From the NCBI GenBank assembly GCA_018105865.1, contig CM030832.1, positions 13,481,919-13,545,918 of the forward strand: 64,000 nucleotides of DNA, written 5' to 3'. The translations under genes were made by a program, and so were the position numbers. Position 1 is the first letter of the stretch. Each line of letters opens with the position of its first letter. The notes beneath the pieces are model-generated. The model had not been told where the DNA came from. It was given only the letters and a program-made list of their open reading frames with translations, and ran no database searches. The DNA is from Metaphire vulgaris (lineage: Eukaryota; Annelida; Clitellata; Crassiclitellata; Megascolecidae). Positions 30,199 to 41,505 of the stretch are shown here, piece by piece.

Positions 30199-30904
30199 CC
30201 CTCTCTCTTAACTTCACCCATCTTGTCCGCCTACTAAGTAGCCCAGTTCCTGTTCTTGCAATTTTGCAAACTAAACGGAGAAAATATGGAGTAATAAGCA
30301 ACATTCGAAAACATGCTGTTTACTTCTTTTCTCTCCTTCGCTTTTCTGACATTTTCCAACGCACATACAGTGCATGAAAATTTCTATACGCGCGATGTTT
30401 TTGTCTTCCTCTGCCGTGCATATCAGAACGTGCTGAACATCGTTCCTCAACATTAGAAATACGAACGAATGAATGAAGACACGTCAGAGAAAGAAGTTTT
30501 TGAAATCGGTCTTCTCTTATAGAAACGCGTCAAATAGACGCGCCTTACAAACAACGGCAAAAATCGCCCGAACAGTGTACACTGTACAGACTAAGTAAAA
30601 AACCAAACGCCATCAAACATGGATCAAACATGGCGGAAGTACAAAGAAACAAGTAGGCGTATCTTTTCCCTGGGGTGCCAATTATGACGGAGATCTTTGA
30701 GAGAAGAGTCCGGAAGAACGCAAAATAACTCACAAAATCCAATGGAAGAACTGCTGTTAATTGCGCTTCGTGTAAACCGACGCAACAGCTTTGGAAATCC
30801 ACTTCGAGACTAAATGTCACGAGAGTTCTCTCTGCAATAATAGAACGCGTATCTCGGCAAAATTCCATCCAGACTGAACAACGCGGGGGGCTATCACTAA
30901 TAAA

Positions 30905-31640
30905 GTAAAATGATACAAAAAAATTTGGCCTGAATATTAACAGCGAAAAACAAAAGTTATGGCTGTTTCTGGGGATGGCAACAATAAAGCAGAAATCGTA
31001 CTGAATGGTCAGGTATTGGAAAAATTTCAAACATTCAAGTGTGTTGGAGAAATACTCAAGAGCGACGGAAAACACGCAGATGACATGAAAATGAAAATAA
31101 ATGGAGACTCACAAACAATGAGAAGAATGAGAACATTATGGAGGAACCAAAACTTAACCATACATATAAAGCTGAAACTGTATAATGCATTAATAATACC
31201 TCAAATGTTATATCGATCGGAAACCTGGGTACTAAAAAAATCAGTCTATAAGAGGCTATTGGTTGCAGAGATGAGCTGTCTAAAAAAATAATGGGAATAA
31301 GCAAATATCAAAAATTGAGAAATGAAGACATCAGGCAACAGACAGGAGTCACAGAAACATTCATCAAAATAAAGTACGCAAAAGGAGATGCTTGGACATG
31401 TTAAAAGAATGGACAACAACAGATGGGTCTGCAAAGCACTGCATACACACAAAGTAGAAGGAGACAGAGGGCGAGGAAGACCAAGAAAAAGATGGATGGA
31501 TAACATCAAAGAGGATCTGGAAACAAAGAACATGATAATAATTATTGTAGAAGGATGCCGATTGAAGCAGGTTAGAACAAAATGGGAATGTTTTATATCT
31601 AACTATTGCTGCCATTCAGACGGAAAGTGAAGAAGAAGAA
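30905..31640 (+). mobile_element. Non-LTR retrotransposon fragment (RTE-like), reverse transcriptase C-terminus
   Basis: The broken frame has the order typical of these polyproteins: LNINSEKTKVM, then FKCVGEILKSDGK, IPQMLYRSETWVL and, after a frameshift near 31290 and another before 31390, LGHVKRMDN and RGRPRKRWMDNIKEDL. The catalytic RT core is absent. RTE-like is my best guess from this C-terminal style. Ends in GAAGAAG repeats. Confidence 0.7.
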
Positions 31641-31679
31641 GATGGTGATGATGATGATGATTTTGTAACATCTCCCTTT

Positions 31680-31762
31680 CTTTCTCTCTCTCTCTCTCTT
31701 TCGCTCACTCGCTCATTCACTCACCCACTTACTCACTCACTCACACACACACCCACCACTCA

Positions 31763-31814
<52 letters not shown>
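31680..31814. repeat. (CT)n / (CACT)n tracts
   Basis: CT runs flank CACTCACT and CACACA repeats. Confidence 0.88.
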
Positions 31815-31818
<4 letters not shown>

Positions 31819-31829
31819 CTAGACAAATC

Positions 31830-32321
31830 GGCAGTCTTGTTAACAACCACCTAATGCACAAGGCCAAGCACATGGCCAAGCACCTAAGGCACAAGACCAA
31901 GCACAAGTACAAGTATACAACATTCAAGACCAAGTATAAGTCCAAGCACTCATAGTCCAAGGCCAAGGCCAAGGCCAAAGCCAGGCACTTTACATTCGAA
32001 TACAAGTACCGTAAAACTGAAGCCTGATCCAGACTGCAGTAATACTGACCCAAAGACTTTTACTTATTTACTCTCTGTCCTCTGCATATAACTAATACGC
32101 GCACTAATGCTTTAATTTGCAAAATTGTAACTTTGTTATTAAACGTTGTACTTGCAGGCCTCAAACATCAAGGCCAAGTACAAGTCCAAGTACCCAATCC
32201 TCAATGCCAACTACAAGCACAAGTACTCAACCTTCAATGCCAAGCACAAGCACAAGCACTTGCTTTTTGGTACTTAAGCACAGTATAAGTCCAAGCACAA
32301 GGCCAAGCATTAACACCACTG
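31830..32321. mobile_element. hAT MITE built of CAAGTCCAAGCA repeats
   Basis: Ends CAGTCTTGTTAACA and complement of TTAACACCACTG, flanked by exact CAAATCGG (31822-31829, 32322-32329). Both arms are arrays of AAGTACAAGTCCAAGCAC variants; 32040-32150 is unique. Oddly, the bases inside the left end (TCTTGTTAACAACC) resemble those outside the right end (TCTTATTAACAACC), so a local duplication may also be involved. Confidence 0.75.
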
Positions 32322-32454
32322 CAAATCGGGATCTTATTAACAACCTTCGTGCATACAGTGTACTTTTAAATATTTGATCTTGAAAACGTCTGCGTATCTT
32401 CTGTATTTGTATCGTATCTCCTTATTCGATTCATTCGCTTTACATGCTCACTAC

Positions 32455-32690
32455 TTAAAAGTAGTCAAATGACTTCCAGCCGTAAGGTCCTGGATTCGCA
32501 CTTCGACCTCTTTCAGTCGACTCGGCTGTTAAAGAGCACGCCAGGTGTTTGCCCGGTGGTAGGTAAGGCATCGAGGGAGATGTTGGCAACCGTCCTCACT
32601 CAGCCGACGCCATGAAAATTTGAAGCCGCTATATCCGTTCAGTTCTCCCGTAATGCTTTGCGTCTACTTAGACTAGGTAAAAATTGCTAA
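32455..32690 (+). mobile_element. tRNA-derived SINE (CAGTCGACTCGGCTG core)
   Basis: A B-box-like GGATTCGCACTTCG is followed by the core shared with the element at 21195-21380. Confidence 0.45.
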
Positions 32691-33850
32691 ATTTATCTGA
32701 TTTCCATCCACTGTTCTAGTTCATTTTCGTTAGGTTGCAATTCTCAAGAGACTCACAAAATACCGAAAAGAAGAAAAAAAGAAATCGATGAACCGAGGAG
32801 TATCGACTGCCATTTGTTATTTATCTGTTACCCCAAAGATGGAGTTCAAACGGAAGCTTTCTCGATGTTATATCTGCCGTCCCATCTTATGACACTCCAG
32901 ACGGAGGGGGAGATGGACAGACAAGAGAGTCATATCAAGATATAGATAAGGAGCAGCACAGGCTGAAGACTGAGTGGAGGGGAGGGGAGTAGGAGGAAGA
33001 GGAGTAGGAGGGCAAAGTCCCTGGTGATCTTTCTTTCACGGCAGAAGTGAACAAGAAAATGGCATATGCTTCCAAGCATCAGAAATTCAGTATGCTTTTC
33101 ATAGAATTCTCAACAATTCTCTTTTTAAAAATTAATAGTCAGAGTCGTAGCAGTTTTTCTCCTTTTCGTAAGTTTCTTTATAGCATAGGAATATCTTCTC
33201 TGCTTCCAAGTTCCAACATCATGACTCTATGCCCACTGTCACAGTGGGGAATAGCTTCAAAATTTGGGCATTCCAAAACCTTGTCCATAGCATGTAGCGT
33301 AACAAATACAGTGTAATTTAGTTTTCCTCAGAATTGAACATATTGCACTAGATACAAGTTACAAACTCTATAATATTTGATTAATACTAAGTTTGCCAGT
33401 GATTTGCAACCAAAGTAGACTCGACTACTAATTAAATGAAACATCAAATGGAATATCAAATGAAACTAACAATACTCAGACGCTGTCTCGATATTAACGG
33501 CAATTCGCAGACATAAGCAAGCTGCATAATTGATTGAGTGATTGATTAATAGACAGACAGACAAGACAGACTGACAGACTGACAGACTGACAGACTGGCT
33601 GATTGATCGAATGATTGATTGAGAGATTGATTGAGTAATTGATTGAGAGATTAATTGATTGGTTGATTGATTTTTTCTATCTGTCTTTCTTTCGCGTAGA
33701 CTACTTTCAGGCAACGTGCACTGACGCAAGTGACACTGTACAATGTACATGTATACATCGTGCTTGTGAGCGACGAACGAGGGCAGTGATTCTTATTGGA
33801 GAATTGTGCTATTTCATTCGATGCCTGGATTCAACGATCGTGTGCTCTGC
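32691..33850. other. Intergenic sequence, short GATT/GACA repeats only
   Basis: (GATTGATT)n and GACAGACT repeats at 33530-33670. Frames here are not supported. Confidence 0.4.
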
Positions 33851-33851
33851 C

Positions 33852-33951
33852 ATGGCAACCGATGGGCGCAGCAGTCGGTCGGCAGGTGGCGCTAACATTG
33901 CACTTATCGTCTTAGTATTACTGTCATTCGTACTGAAGAGTGAATGCAGAG
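33852..33951 (+). CDS. Candidate signal-peptide exon of a second gene
   Basis: ATG in the context GCCATGG begins a 33-codon frame with a polar, Arg/Ser/Gly-rich N-terminus and a hydrophobic core (IALIVLVLLSFVL), then KSECR before a donor (AGAG|GTAGTG), phase 1. It resembles exon 1 of the upstream lectin gene in design and phase but not in sequence. The next acceptor in compatible phase (33985) is only 33 bases away, too short for a normal intron, so the partner exon is uncertain. It could be a chance signal-like frame. Confidence 0.35.
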
Positions 33952-34022
33952 GTAGTGCCATCGATTAGTTTGAAGATTTCACAGACGAAAAGACCTCAAA
34001 ATTCACTCATCCTGCTGTCTAC

Positions 34023-34335
34023 ATGGATTCGTCGGAGGTTCCAGAAAGAAATTTGATTCCCTGTTTAGCAACATTTTCAGAAACGGCGGAGTCAAAAGAA
34101 AACGAAGAGATGGACAAAATCGACAGTAGGTCAACAACAGGTGACACGTCGAACCGGTCAGTTCGGGTCTCGCATTCCGTTGTTCAGACGTCCTCTTCTC
34201 CTTCCTCTTCACCTCACAGGTCTCCTGGAAGAATGCAGACGATGCGCTGCCATGGAAACCGTCCTGACACGAGACACTTCAAGAAAGCGAAGAGCGCTGC
34301 AACGTTCACCCTTGACGGGATCTCCTATACAATCG
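34023..34335 (+). CDS. Candidate coding exon ending in an LDG..YTIG motif (copy A)
   Basis: The frame opens with MDSSEVPERN, is Ser/Thr-rich and disordered-looking, and closes with SAATFTLDGISYTIG before a donor ATCG|GTTGGT, phase 1. If the acceptor at 33984 (TTTCACAG) is used, the exon is 351 nt and phase 1-1. The C-terminal motif, splice phase and disordered leader parallel the exon at 55216-55498. I do not recognise the protein. The next exon is not identified in the window. Confidence 0.33.
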
Positions 34336-34532
34336 GTTGGTCGATTTTCACTATGCTCTAAGTTTTGCGGCAAAACGCAAAAATAGCGCTATAGAAATAT
34401 CCTATTCTTTGGCCACTTCACATTGCAAGTTGTATACGACTGCTTCGCAAATCTGATTCAACCGCTCTAAAAAAATTATAACAACTTCGCCTTCCTTCAC
34501 TGATCTCAAATGACAATCGCATTTCTCTTAGC

Positions 34533-34958
34533 ATGATTTAAAGTGGCTTGGAAGGCATTACTGCTTGTGCACCGACCGGTGGGGGCGCATTTTGGATGCT
34601 AAAATTTTTTTAAAAATAGCTGTGCCGGATAAAAAAGGTCATCATCGTAATTTAGGGGCGCAAAATATAAATCTTGCCTCGGGCGCCGAAAACCCTAGCT
34701 ACTGCTCTGTGCTTGTGTGAAAGCCACTAGTATAGGGGCGATAGCGAGGCTTGAACCCGCTCCGTCAGTCTGACGCCCAAGCACGTAACCCACTCTGCCA
34801 TCTTCCGCTCCCAAAACAATCCAAAAGTTTCTGGCACGGCCAGGACTTCAGGACTCGAACCACCAGCCTTAAGATTGGCAAACGAGTGCGCCAACCACTG
34901 TTCCACCGCGCACCCAAACAAGCGGGACAGTGACTAACAGAAATGAATGGCGGTTATA
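34533..34958 (-). mobile_element. Dimeric tRNA SINE, copy 1, interrupted by a hAT MITE
   Basis: On the minus strand the order is TATAACCGCCATTC start, tRNA-like unit 1 (TGGAACAGTGG A box, GGTTCGAGTCC B box), a linker, tRNA-like unit 2 (TGGCAGAGTGGG A box, GGTTCAAGCCT B box) and the hairpin tail AGTGGCTT..AAGCCACT. The copy at 45170-45457 has the same order. A hAT MITE lies within the tail. Confidence 0.82.
34570..34709. mobile_element. 140-bp hAT-like MITE inside the SINE tail
   Basis: An exact duplication TGCTTGTG occurs at 34562-34569 and 34710-34717, and removing the insert restores the SINE tail. Termini are CACCGACCGG and GCTCTG. It contains the complement of GATGACCTTTTTT. Confidence 0.85.
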
Positions 34959-34969
34959 GCGTAGCTTAT

Positions 34970-35246
34970 GCATCCCCCCACCAGACTTCCGGACTTCTTT
35001 CGCTCTTGTGAAACCTATTTTTGGGTAAAAATCTAGTTAAACTACGGGGAAAAACTGCGGATGACCTTTTTTGTTTGTCAACCTATTTTTCGGTAAACGT
35101 GTAGTAAAATTGTAAAATTAGGAGGAAATTCCCTGTTGTCAGCCTTTTTCGGCAAAGTTTATTGATTTTCCTTCTCTTTTCATCCCCCCACCAACTTCCT
35201 ATGAATTCATTTCTTCCCCCACCAAGAAATCCTGGAGCCGCCACTG
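34970..35246 (-). mobile_element. hAT element of the CAGTGGCGGCTCC group, truncated
   Basis: The minus-strand end CAGTGGCGGCTCCAGGATTT lies at 35246. The interior has GATGACCTTTTTTGTTTGTC. The other end abuts the SINE and is not identified. Confidence 0.6.
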
Positions 35247-35259
35247 ACAGTGACTCTAG

Positions 35260-36255
35260 ATTTGTTGATCGTACTAAGAATTTACTGCTGGACAAGTCAT
35301 CCTTAAAACTGTTATTAAAAGACTATTGAAAAACTATTACAACTGTTTCACAATGCAGCCAAGGTACAGCAGCGGTTGCAGTTAGAGCTGGTCGTCAATT
35401 CAGAATATCAATAACGGAGACCAAAATGAAATTCTGCAAAGACGTTACTAATAATTAACTTGTACAGCATGATGACATCATCATCCTCTGAGTTGATGTG
35501 TGTTGGATTACTCCAATCGCATTGCTTACCCACAGTATTAGATTATTTGCTCCTGAAGCCACTTGTCCGAACAAGAGCACTTTAAACAATTTGGATCGAT
35601 TAATAGAGCAAACCGTATGCAAAATATTTTAATGTTTATGATCAAGTAACGATTGACTGTATCCGTGAAACGCTTGGATTGAATTCAATACATGATATTG
35701 TTAAGAAACGAAAGCACTCTTTTACACTTCGGTTCTCTAGGAAAGCACTTTATTTTGTCAACTGTATACATGCAGCCTATAATAACAGGATCTGTAATTA
35801 TTAGTCAGAAAGGTGTTTATATTATGTTATCTGCGTTTGCGAATGAAGATTTCTATTATATGCAGTGGCTGAATATGGACTTGGGTCGATTCAGTCCAAT
35901 CCTATTGCTTCGGATTCAATTTGCGCTTCTACACGCACAGCCCAAGAAGACCTCCTTACACTCTATTGCACAGCAACGACGGCGGCGGCGTCTGTTAATC
36001 CTTCTCGAAGGCCAAATTCTCTCTCCGATTGCCTTCCTTAATAATGTCGCTCGGAGTTGCGTCGTCGCATTTCGCGAAGGTCTTTCGTGGCGTAAACGTG
36101 ACGAGTCGTCGACCTCGTCGCTTCGGTGAACGCAAAAAGATTGAGACGTTTTCCCGGTCAGAGAGTTGACAATCGAATCGATGCTCTAGGACCATCTGCG
36201 AACCGCCACAGCGAAATGTCACGATTGACGTCAGACGCAGACACACGTGTACAAC
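35260..36255. other. Intergenic sequence, nothing recognised
   Basis: A 145-codon frame at 35692-36129 shows no domain. Confidence 0.35.
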
Positions 36256-36258
36256 TGT

Positions 36259-36260
36259 CT

Positions 36261-36352
<92 letters not shown>
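36259..36352. repeat. (CT)n(TA)n microsatellite
   Basis: CT dinucleotides followed by TA dinucleotides. Confidence 0.9.
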
Positions 36353-36891
36353 CAGACATACGCAGATATATGCAAGCATGAATATAACTATAGGGCCTAC
36401 TATCTACTATACACACATGCGTGCATATGCATATACACGTACATGTACATATATGGACGCATGTTTCATATTAGAATAAAAAAGACCAGTGGAGGGGCGT
36501 CGGCTGGAGTATATTCAGTTCAAACCACGAGATGATCTGCACTGCAAAATCCGTCCGGTGTAGTCTATTATCTCCAATTCGAGTCAAAAAAGGTCAGTTG
36601 ACAACACAGGTATCATCAGGTGCAAACGCCATCAACATCCCATCAAGGCTAAACCTGCTGCATGCGTGAATGGCTGACGTTGTCTCCTATTTGGGCACGC
36701 AGACGTGATTTGACAGAATGACAGACTGATGATGTCAAGCACAGTCATTTGTCACGTCAGAGTCATGGCAGTGGTCAGGTGCTGGCGCAGCACAAGTAGA
36801 CATACACTTAGGTTAGTTACAGGTAAGATACAACGCTGCATCAGACAGTGGCTTATTAACCACTAAGCAGACTAAGCGCGACGTGCTTAAG

Positions 36892-37087
36892 CATGGGCGT
36901 CCGGAGGGGTGCAGGGGGTGCAATTGCACCCCCTTGCAGAAAAATTATGAAGTTATGAAAAAAGTAAAACTACTTGTTTCTTTCGTCACAAAACCTTGTT
37001 TAGCACCTCCCCCTGGATTTTTTTTCATTTCTTTCGTCACAAGACCCTGTTTTGCACCCCCCGGAAAAATTTCTGCGGACGCCCATG
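36892..37087. mobile_element. hAT MITE (CATGGGCGTCCG ends)
   Basis: Inverted ends CATGGGCGTCCG / CGGACGCCCATG; flanking TGCTTAAG and TGCTTAGG differ at one base. It lies within a sequence starting CAGTGGCTTATTAACCAC at 36847 that looks like another hAT-type element. Confidence 0.82.
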
Positions 37088-37969
37088 TGCTTAGGGTAAC
37101 AGGGCCAGAGGAGAGATACAAAGTTCAGAAAGAAAAAAAACGAATATTAATTTGGAAGAGGTTGATGAAAGTAATGCAGGGTTAGGTTTGGAGTTTGCGT
37201 CGGAAAATAGTAATAAACATTCATCTACAATAAGTTGACGACTCCTAGGATAACTCTTACTAATCTAGAACTTTTAGTTTATCAAGTCGGCATAAGAGTC
37301 TGGCGATGATGAAAGCGAATTCATGTCCAAGTAAAAAAGTAAATAAGTACAAATATCGACATTTCTCTAGCGCTGCCTGAAAGCTTGATGCGGTGTTCCA
37401 GCTTATTCACGGGTGCTCAAATGAGAGAATTGACGAAATAATGAAACGGGAACCGACGTTTTCACCGACAGTTAACTTTACTTTTAAAAACCATTGAAAG
37501 CGCATGTAAAGAAAAGTGCAGACGACGTCTTCTGTCTTTGGTTTCCGGGACAACAGCGCCTCTAGCGAATGGAAAAATATCTACTCTGATTATAGATATT
37601 AATGTGATCTAAAGTGGTTTAGGAGGCTGAGTTAGCCTGTGTGAAAACCACTATAGTAACTCTACGTCTAATAACCTAGTTTTCCGAGACAGCCTTTGAA
37701 TCCGTTTACTGTTTCAACTGTCGCTCCCACCTCGTCCAAACTGTTCCATTTGTTCACAATCCTTGCATTAAAAATTTCTTTCTTGGTTTCACCCTCTGCT
37801 TAAACAATTTGCATTTGCGACCTCTTGTGCTGCTATAGTGTGCCAATGTAAAGAATCGATCGCATGGCACATCTACTTTCCCAGTCTTTCTTTTGTATGT
37901 TTCTATCAAATCTCCCTCCCTATTCTCCTTTCTAATGTGGTCAATCCACGATATTTAAGTTTTTTCATA

Positions 37970-38417
37970 GGGGACTGTCCATAAATGACGTCACGCACTT
38001 AGGGGAAGGAGGTTCAAACATTTGTGACGATGTGTAACGACGGGGGCGGGGTTTCCAGAAATGTGACGTCACATAATACTAAATATTGTTATTAATACTG
38101 CAATGCTATGTTTCTGCAAAGTTTAACGTGTTTTACACTTATAATTCATTTTAAAAAAGATTTTTAAAAAGTTTCTGAATATCGCTTCAACTATAATAAT
38201 TTTTATGAGTATTCTCAAACGAATTCATTGCAAAACCCACTTCATTCGAGAATTAAGTGAATTGAAAGTTTGAAACATTAATTTTGACATTAGAAAGAGA
38301 GGTTAACGAGTTGTGACGTCATTTTTAGGGGTCTGACATTTTGTGACGACTTGTGACGAGGGGAAGAGGAGGGTAAAAAACTGCCAAAATCGCGTGACGT
38401 CATTTATGGAAGGCCCC
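37970..38417. mobile_element. GGGGCYGTCC MITE, copy 2, inside the CR1-like LINE
   Basis: Ends GGGGACTGTCCATAAATGAC and complement of GTCATTTATGGAAGGCCCC, flanked by TA on both sides. It splits the LINE between two adjacent parts of its RT C-terminus. Confidence 0.85.
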
Positions 38418-38974
38418 TAGCTTAAATTACAGCATCCATTGGCCATGCTTGTTGGTCGTATTTGCACCTTTTAAAAGCTCTATATCTTTTTTCAAGAATG
38501 GATTCCATGTCTGAACGCAGTATTCTAAATGATACCGTACTAACATCTTATAATAGAAGCCTATTATGATTGTCTCTTTGTCTTGACTCACTATTGTCCT
38601 TTTCATCATTCCCAGCATTCGGTTTCCCTTTTTGCTGCTTCCATACATTGTCGAGATGGATTCATACTTCTATGGATTATTACCCCCAAGCCTCTATCTT
38701 CCTCTGTGGTGGTTAAAACCTTCCCAACAAAGAGTATTCATTACCATGGTTAGAGTTTCCAGCATGCATCGCAGAACATTAATGTTGTCGACATTAAAAA
38801 GCATCTGCCAGTCTACAGACCAGTAAAACAGTTTCCTTAGATTCTCCTGTAAAATGTTAACATCCTCAACATAGTCGATATTTCTTCACATCTCTGTATC
38901 ATCGGCAAACTTGGAAATTGTGGATAGTAATCCATTATCGATATCAGTTATATATAATTATATATATATATATA

Positions 38975-39259
38975 CAGTGGCGTAACCAAGGGGGGTTTGG
39001 GTTAATCCCCCTTGACCGCCGAAAACAAAATATTTTTAATGAGTTTCCATGCATTTTTAATTTTTTGACGCGACTTTGAGGGTCAACCCTCTTGGCTATA
39101 GACTGTAAAGGTTTAAGTAAGAGGCGAGGACCTTTTTTGCTTGTCATGTAAAAAAGTAAAATCTAGAGGTGATAACGTTTTTTGCTTGTCAGGTTGTTGC
39201 AAAGTTTGTCACGGTCAAAACCAAAAACCAAAACCCCCTTCCGGAAATCCTGGCTACGC

Positions 39260-39263
<4 letters not shown>
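38975..39263. mobile_element. hAT-type MITE (CAGTGGCGTAACC ends) inside the CR1-like LINE
   Basis: Ends CAGTGGCGTAACCAAGG and complement of CCTGGCTACGCCACT, embedded in TA repeats that hide the duplication. Two copies of GACCTTTTTTGCTTGTC-like sequence lie at 39128-39200. Confidence 0.75.

Positions 39264-39325
<62 letters not shown>
39264..39325. repeat. (TA)n microsatellite
   Basis: About 30 TA units at the right edge of the MITE insertion. Confidence 0.9.
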
Positions 39326-39332
<7 letters not shown>

Positions 39333-39689
39333 AGCAATGGCCCAAGCCCTGAGGCACTCCACTAATAACTCTTGCCAATTCCGAATGGCCTTCCCTTAAG
39401 GCTTATGCCAACCTTCACTGCCCTTCAGTCTTCTTCCCTTCGGCCAAGTTTGAACTCATCTAAGCATATTCCCTTGTATTCCACAGGACTTCAGTTTGGC
39501 AGCCAGTCCTGTATGGTGGATAGTGGGGTACCTTATTTGGCAGAGACTCAAAATGTGCCTATCTATTGCCTATCTGCCTATCTGTTGCCTATCTGCCATA
39601 ACCGGGACAGGAAACTCTGACTGACTTATTGAAGTTATTGGATTCGACAATTTGGGATTACGATTCAAATATCAAGGAACGACCATCGA

Positions 39690-39734
39690 CTGATCTCAAG
39701 AGCATTACTAGAATGGCGCTACAGAAGTTCATTA

Positions 39735-39772
<38 letters not shown>

Positions 39773-39800
39773 AATGATGATGATGACGACGATAATGACG
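39690..39800 (+). mobile_element. SINE tail of the GGCGCTAYAGAAGTT group plus (GAT)n
   Basis: CGACTGATCTCAAGAGCATT then GGCGCTACAGAAGTTCATTA then GAT repeats. Related tails are at 40256-40310 and 48890-48965 (the latter with a GATT run). The long Asp-rich frame across this stretch (39629-40141) is a repeat translation. Confidence 0.5.
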
Positions 39801-40445
39801 ACAACGGCGATGATGATGTTGACATGAGCCCGTGGCTTCAATCAGCACGAATGAATTTTTCCCCAGCTTGTATTCGAGACCCGATTTATGTTCCGGACAC
39901 GACACTTGTATTTAGAGGATTTACGGTTGGTCTACTTCCTCTCTGTCTAATGGAAGCAAGTCATTATCGATCGCTAACAATGAGATTTCTCGCATCTGGA
40001 GCTGAGACGGTTTGGCCGGCTTTGACAAATTTATGGAGACAGCATTTGAAGAAAAGATTGAGAATCCCGACAGAGCTCTCACTTAGTGCTGATGTGACAG
40101 TGATGTCATTCCGATTGGCGGATGAGCGCAATGGTTCCTAAGCGACCGTCACTGCTGCCTTAGACGAATGGATAATGGCGGTCGACATCTTTTGTCTTGT
40201 TTTCTAGTGATTCGCCTGTCTCTTTGAGAGTCAATCTATCTTTCTTGGAGCAGTCTCATCGACTGATGCCAAGTGCATCGGTATAATGGCGCCATAGAAG
40301 TTCTTTAGCTTGTATCTACTAAGTAATGGCGACCGTCGCAAGACTTCTGACGACTCTTTATTTATTAGATTCAGCAGATATTATGTCGAATCTACGTCCA
40401 CGTATATTGTTGATTAATTAATGTGTTTATAAAAAGACATTTTAA

Positions 40446-41161
40446 CACGTTGAGCGCTAGGGACGTCAACTGACGTCCTTATTTTGGTTTCTCAGGGCGC
40501 TAGGGACGTCATATGACGTCCTTAGTTCAATGCAAACTATTTTAGCTTATGCGGATCTTGGAATCATTCTTCTGCTTCCTTTAGCTACTAGAATGAGTGA
40601 CCAATCAAACAGGTGTATTCTGTGGAAGATGTATGAATATTTGTCCTATAAACATTTTTTTCAAAAAACCACAATATACTCAACCACAGCCTCGTAATTA
40701 TAATCCTCCCTGACGCGTCGTATAAACGTACACCCGGAGAATTCCTCCTACGATGTAATTACGTGGCTTGCATTGTCAAGTCTTCCATCCAGTGAAGCGG
40801 ACAATTTTTGGCTCGGGTGTGAGGGAGGCATTTGGACCAGATAATAAAGGTTGGAATTTAAATTGAAATTGTTTCCATTTTATGGCAGTAATTTCTCCAA
40901 TCGCTATTGTTGAGATAACTATTGGTCCGTCACCTTACAGGGCACCGGCATTTTTCCTATGAATTGGCGCATACCTGAGTAAAGAGAACATGATACTAGT
41001 AACAGATGGCTTCTAAACGCATCTGCTTCAAAATAGTTTCCTTTACAGGCGTCTAACGTGATTGTGCCTTGAAAATAATCTAGCGGCATTCCCGTTGGTC
41101 ACGCATGAACACATTCGACACCACCCGCGCCTCAGGAATCAATCGTATCGCAGTCAACGTG
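40446..41161. mobile_element. piggyBac-like MITE with TTAA duplication
   Basis: Termini CACGTTGAGCGC and the complement of GCAGTCAACGTG are flanked by TTAA on both sides (40442-40445, 41162-41165). The left end has two copies of GCTAGGGACGTCA with TGACGTCC complements. No transposase frame seen. Confidence 0.75.
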
Positions 41162-41505
41162 TTAAACGTTTTACACGCATTGCGTAGGTAATTATTTATA
41201 CCCAAGCTTGAGAATACTCCGTCTGATAAAACAGACTGCAAGCTAATCCACAGAAGGCATTCGCATCACCGCAGTCGATTTTGCGTTTGCCAAAAGAACA
41301 TCACGAGGAAGGAAATAGTCGTTCTTGACAGCCGGTGCATTTGTCAGAATTCAACCGCAAAACTTTCTTACGTGCTTTGTATTGGACTGTTAACAACAGC
41401 TCTGAACAACTGACAAGCAAGAACTGCAGTGCACTTTGTTGAAGTCCTGTTGACACTGTACAGTAGACTAGTACTTTAATCTAAACATGATGTGAAGATG
41501 ATGTT

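Larger units (their letters stand above)
37601..39560 (-). mobile_element. CR1-like LINE, decayed, with 3' hairpin tail and two insertions
   Basis: Read on the minus strand: pieces of the RT palm (KAFDKVPH-like, RPFGI, WSASGLGPLLF), then DVNILQE and WSVDWQMLFN, then MLVRYHLEYCVQTWNPFLKK, and finally FFNARIVNKWNSLDEVGA..GFKGCLGKLGY and a stop at about 37671. About 20 bases after the stop begins AGTGGTTTTCACACAGGCT..AGCCTCCTAAACCACTTT, the same hairpin as in the SINEs. The element is interrupted by MITEs at 37970-38417 and 38975-39263 and has several frameshifts, so it is inactive. CR1 clade is inferred from motif style. Confidence 0.78.

Noticed and set aside
35692..36129. 145-codon + strand frame
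   Set aside because: Mixed hydrophobic and basic composition, ends in low-complexity DNA, no domain.
39629..40141. 170-codon frame with a long Asp run
   Set aside because: The Asp run is a (GAT)n microsatellite downstream of a SINE tail; the rest has no domain.
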